From positions 1 through 64,000 of the forward strand of contig JAIOYV010000013.1 in NCBI GenBank assembly GCA_021740905.1: DNA of 64,000 bases. Direction: 5' to 3'. The notes beneath the pieces were generated by a model. That model saw only the letters and a program-made list of their open reading frames with translations, was not told the origin of the DNA and searched no databases. The position numbers and the translations under genes were made by a program. This document shows positions 63,798-64,000 of this stretch, piece after piece (the first letter of the stretch is position 1; each line of letters opens with the position of its first letter). Origin of the DNA: Bacteroidales bacterium (GTDB lineage: Bacteria > Bacteroidota > Bacteroidia > Bacteroidales > M50B96).

Positions 63798-64000
63798 ATG
63801 CAGTTTCAAAAAATCATAGGTCAGGAAAAAGTCAAGCAGCGTTTCATCAGGAGCGTAAAAGAAAACCGGATCAGTCATGCACAGTTGCTGACAGGCCCTC
63901 CGGGTGTGGGTAAATTGGCACTCGCCATTGCGTATGCGCAATTTGTGAGCTGCACCAACCGTCAGGAAAATGATTCGTGCGGGGTTTGCCCATCTTGCAA
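63798..64000 (+). CDS. holB: DNA polymerase III delta' subunit (3' end outside window)
   Basis: Only the first 67 residues are present. MQFQKIIGQEKVKQRFIRSVKENRISHAQLL is the start of the clamp-loader AAA+ domain, followed by the degenerate P-loop GPPGVGKLALAIAY (33-46, Leu replacing the Ser/Thr of a canonical Walker A) and the zinc-binding cysteines in SCTNRQENDSCGVCPSC (Cys52, Cys61, Cys64, Cys67). Delta' is a non-ATPase clamp-loader subunit, so the degenerate P-loop fits. The rest of the gene lies beyond the right edge. Confidence 0.9.
   Translation, partial: MQFQKIIGQEKVKQRFIRSVKENRISHAQLLTGPPGVGKLALAIAYAQFVSCTNRQENDSCGVCPSC

Noticed and set aside
1-64000. tRNA or rRNA genes
   Set aside because: No cloverleaf, TTCGAATCC-type T-arm or rRNA core was recognised in the gaps I read. 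A tRNAscan run would be decisive.

Overview
The window is a chromosomal segment of a Bacteroidota bacterium, most like the Bacteroidales/Marinilabiliales group. Evidence: several secreted proteins end in type IX secretion (T9SS) C-terminal sorting domains; FISUMP, DUF4270 and CotH families occur; rimP-nusA-infB and GT5-DUF4270-glmS are arranged as is usual in this phylum; and TAnnTTTG promoter-like boxes are common. No rRNA, tRNA, CRISPR array, transposase or phage gene was seen. Both edges cut a gene: a FISUMP surface protein on the left and holB on the right.

Layout: 0-6.3 kb holds two adjacent FISUMP surface proteins, the second ending in an SGNH hydrolase. 6.5-11.9 kb is the rimP-nusA-infB operon. 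12-18.3 kb has a GH106-like glycosidase, an S46 dipeptidyl peptidase, lipA and lipB. 18.4-21.5 kb has a deoxynucleoside kinase and an ECF sigma / membrane protein / two Spy-CpxP-like proteins operon. 21.7-28.8 kb has a secreted CotH kinase, a very large sensor-cyclase-HD protein and a divergent tandem universal stress protein. 29-38.3 kb is mostly housekeeping (rdgB, PBP1A, mnmH, an orphan GT5 domain, DUF4270, glmS). 38.5-43.8 kb has a pentaheme cytochrome with a T9SS tail, a histidine kinase/response regulator pair and a membrane protein. 43.8-47.1 kb is an AT-rich accessory stretch with an unknown secreted protein and a two-gene ABC-type ATPase plus nuclease-like cassette. 47.3-54.1 kb has a TIGR01777 oxidoreductase, a SprB-repeat T9SS protein, a decayed T9SS tail fragment, a GNAT acetyltransferase, an E2 acyltransferase and a rhomboid protease. 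54.4-60.7 kb is a small secreted protein plus a 1942-residue T9SS type B protein. 60.9-64 kb has a C45 peptidase-like T9SS protein, a secreted double-YCII protein, a nested palindrome and the start of holB.

How the genes connect: lipA and lipB make the lipoyl cofactor that the E2 protein carries. Much of the rest is cell-surface biology: T9SS cargo, lipoproteins and periplasmic sensors. Two regulatory modules stand out. One is a periplasmic propeller sensor fused to a cyclase that looks adenylate-specific and to an HD domain. The other is an ECF sigma operon carrying its own periplasmic metal- or misfolding-sensing proteins.

The best candidates for an undescribed system are the ATPase/EVH-protein cassette (45.4-47.1 kb), which looks like a defence module, and the sensor-cyclase-HD protein. 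Intergenic DNA is rich in short dispersed palindromes and repeats, including one case where two copies of a repeat differ by exactly one 21-base palindromic unit. All calls come from reading the sequence. No database search was run.
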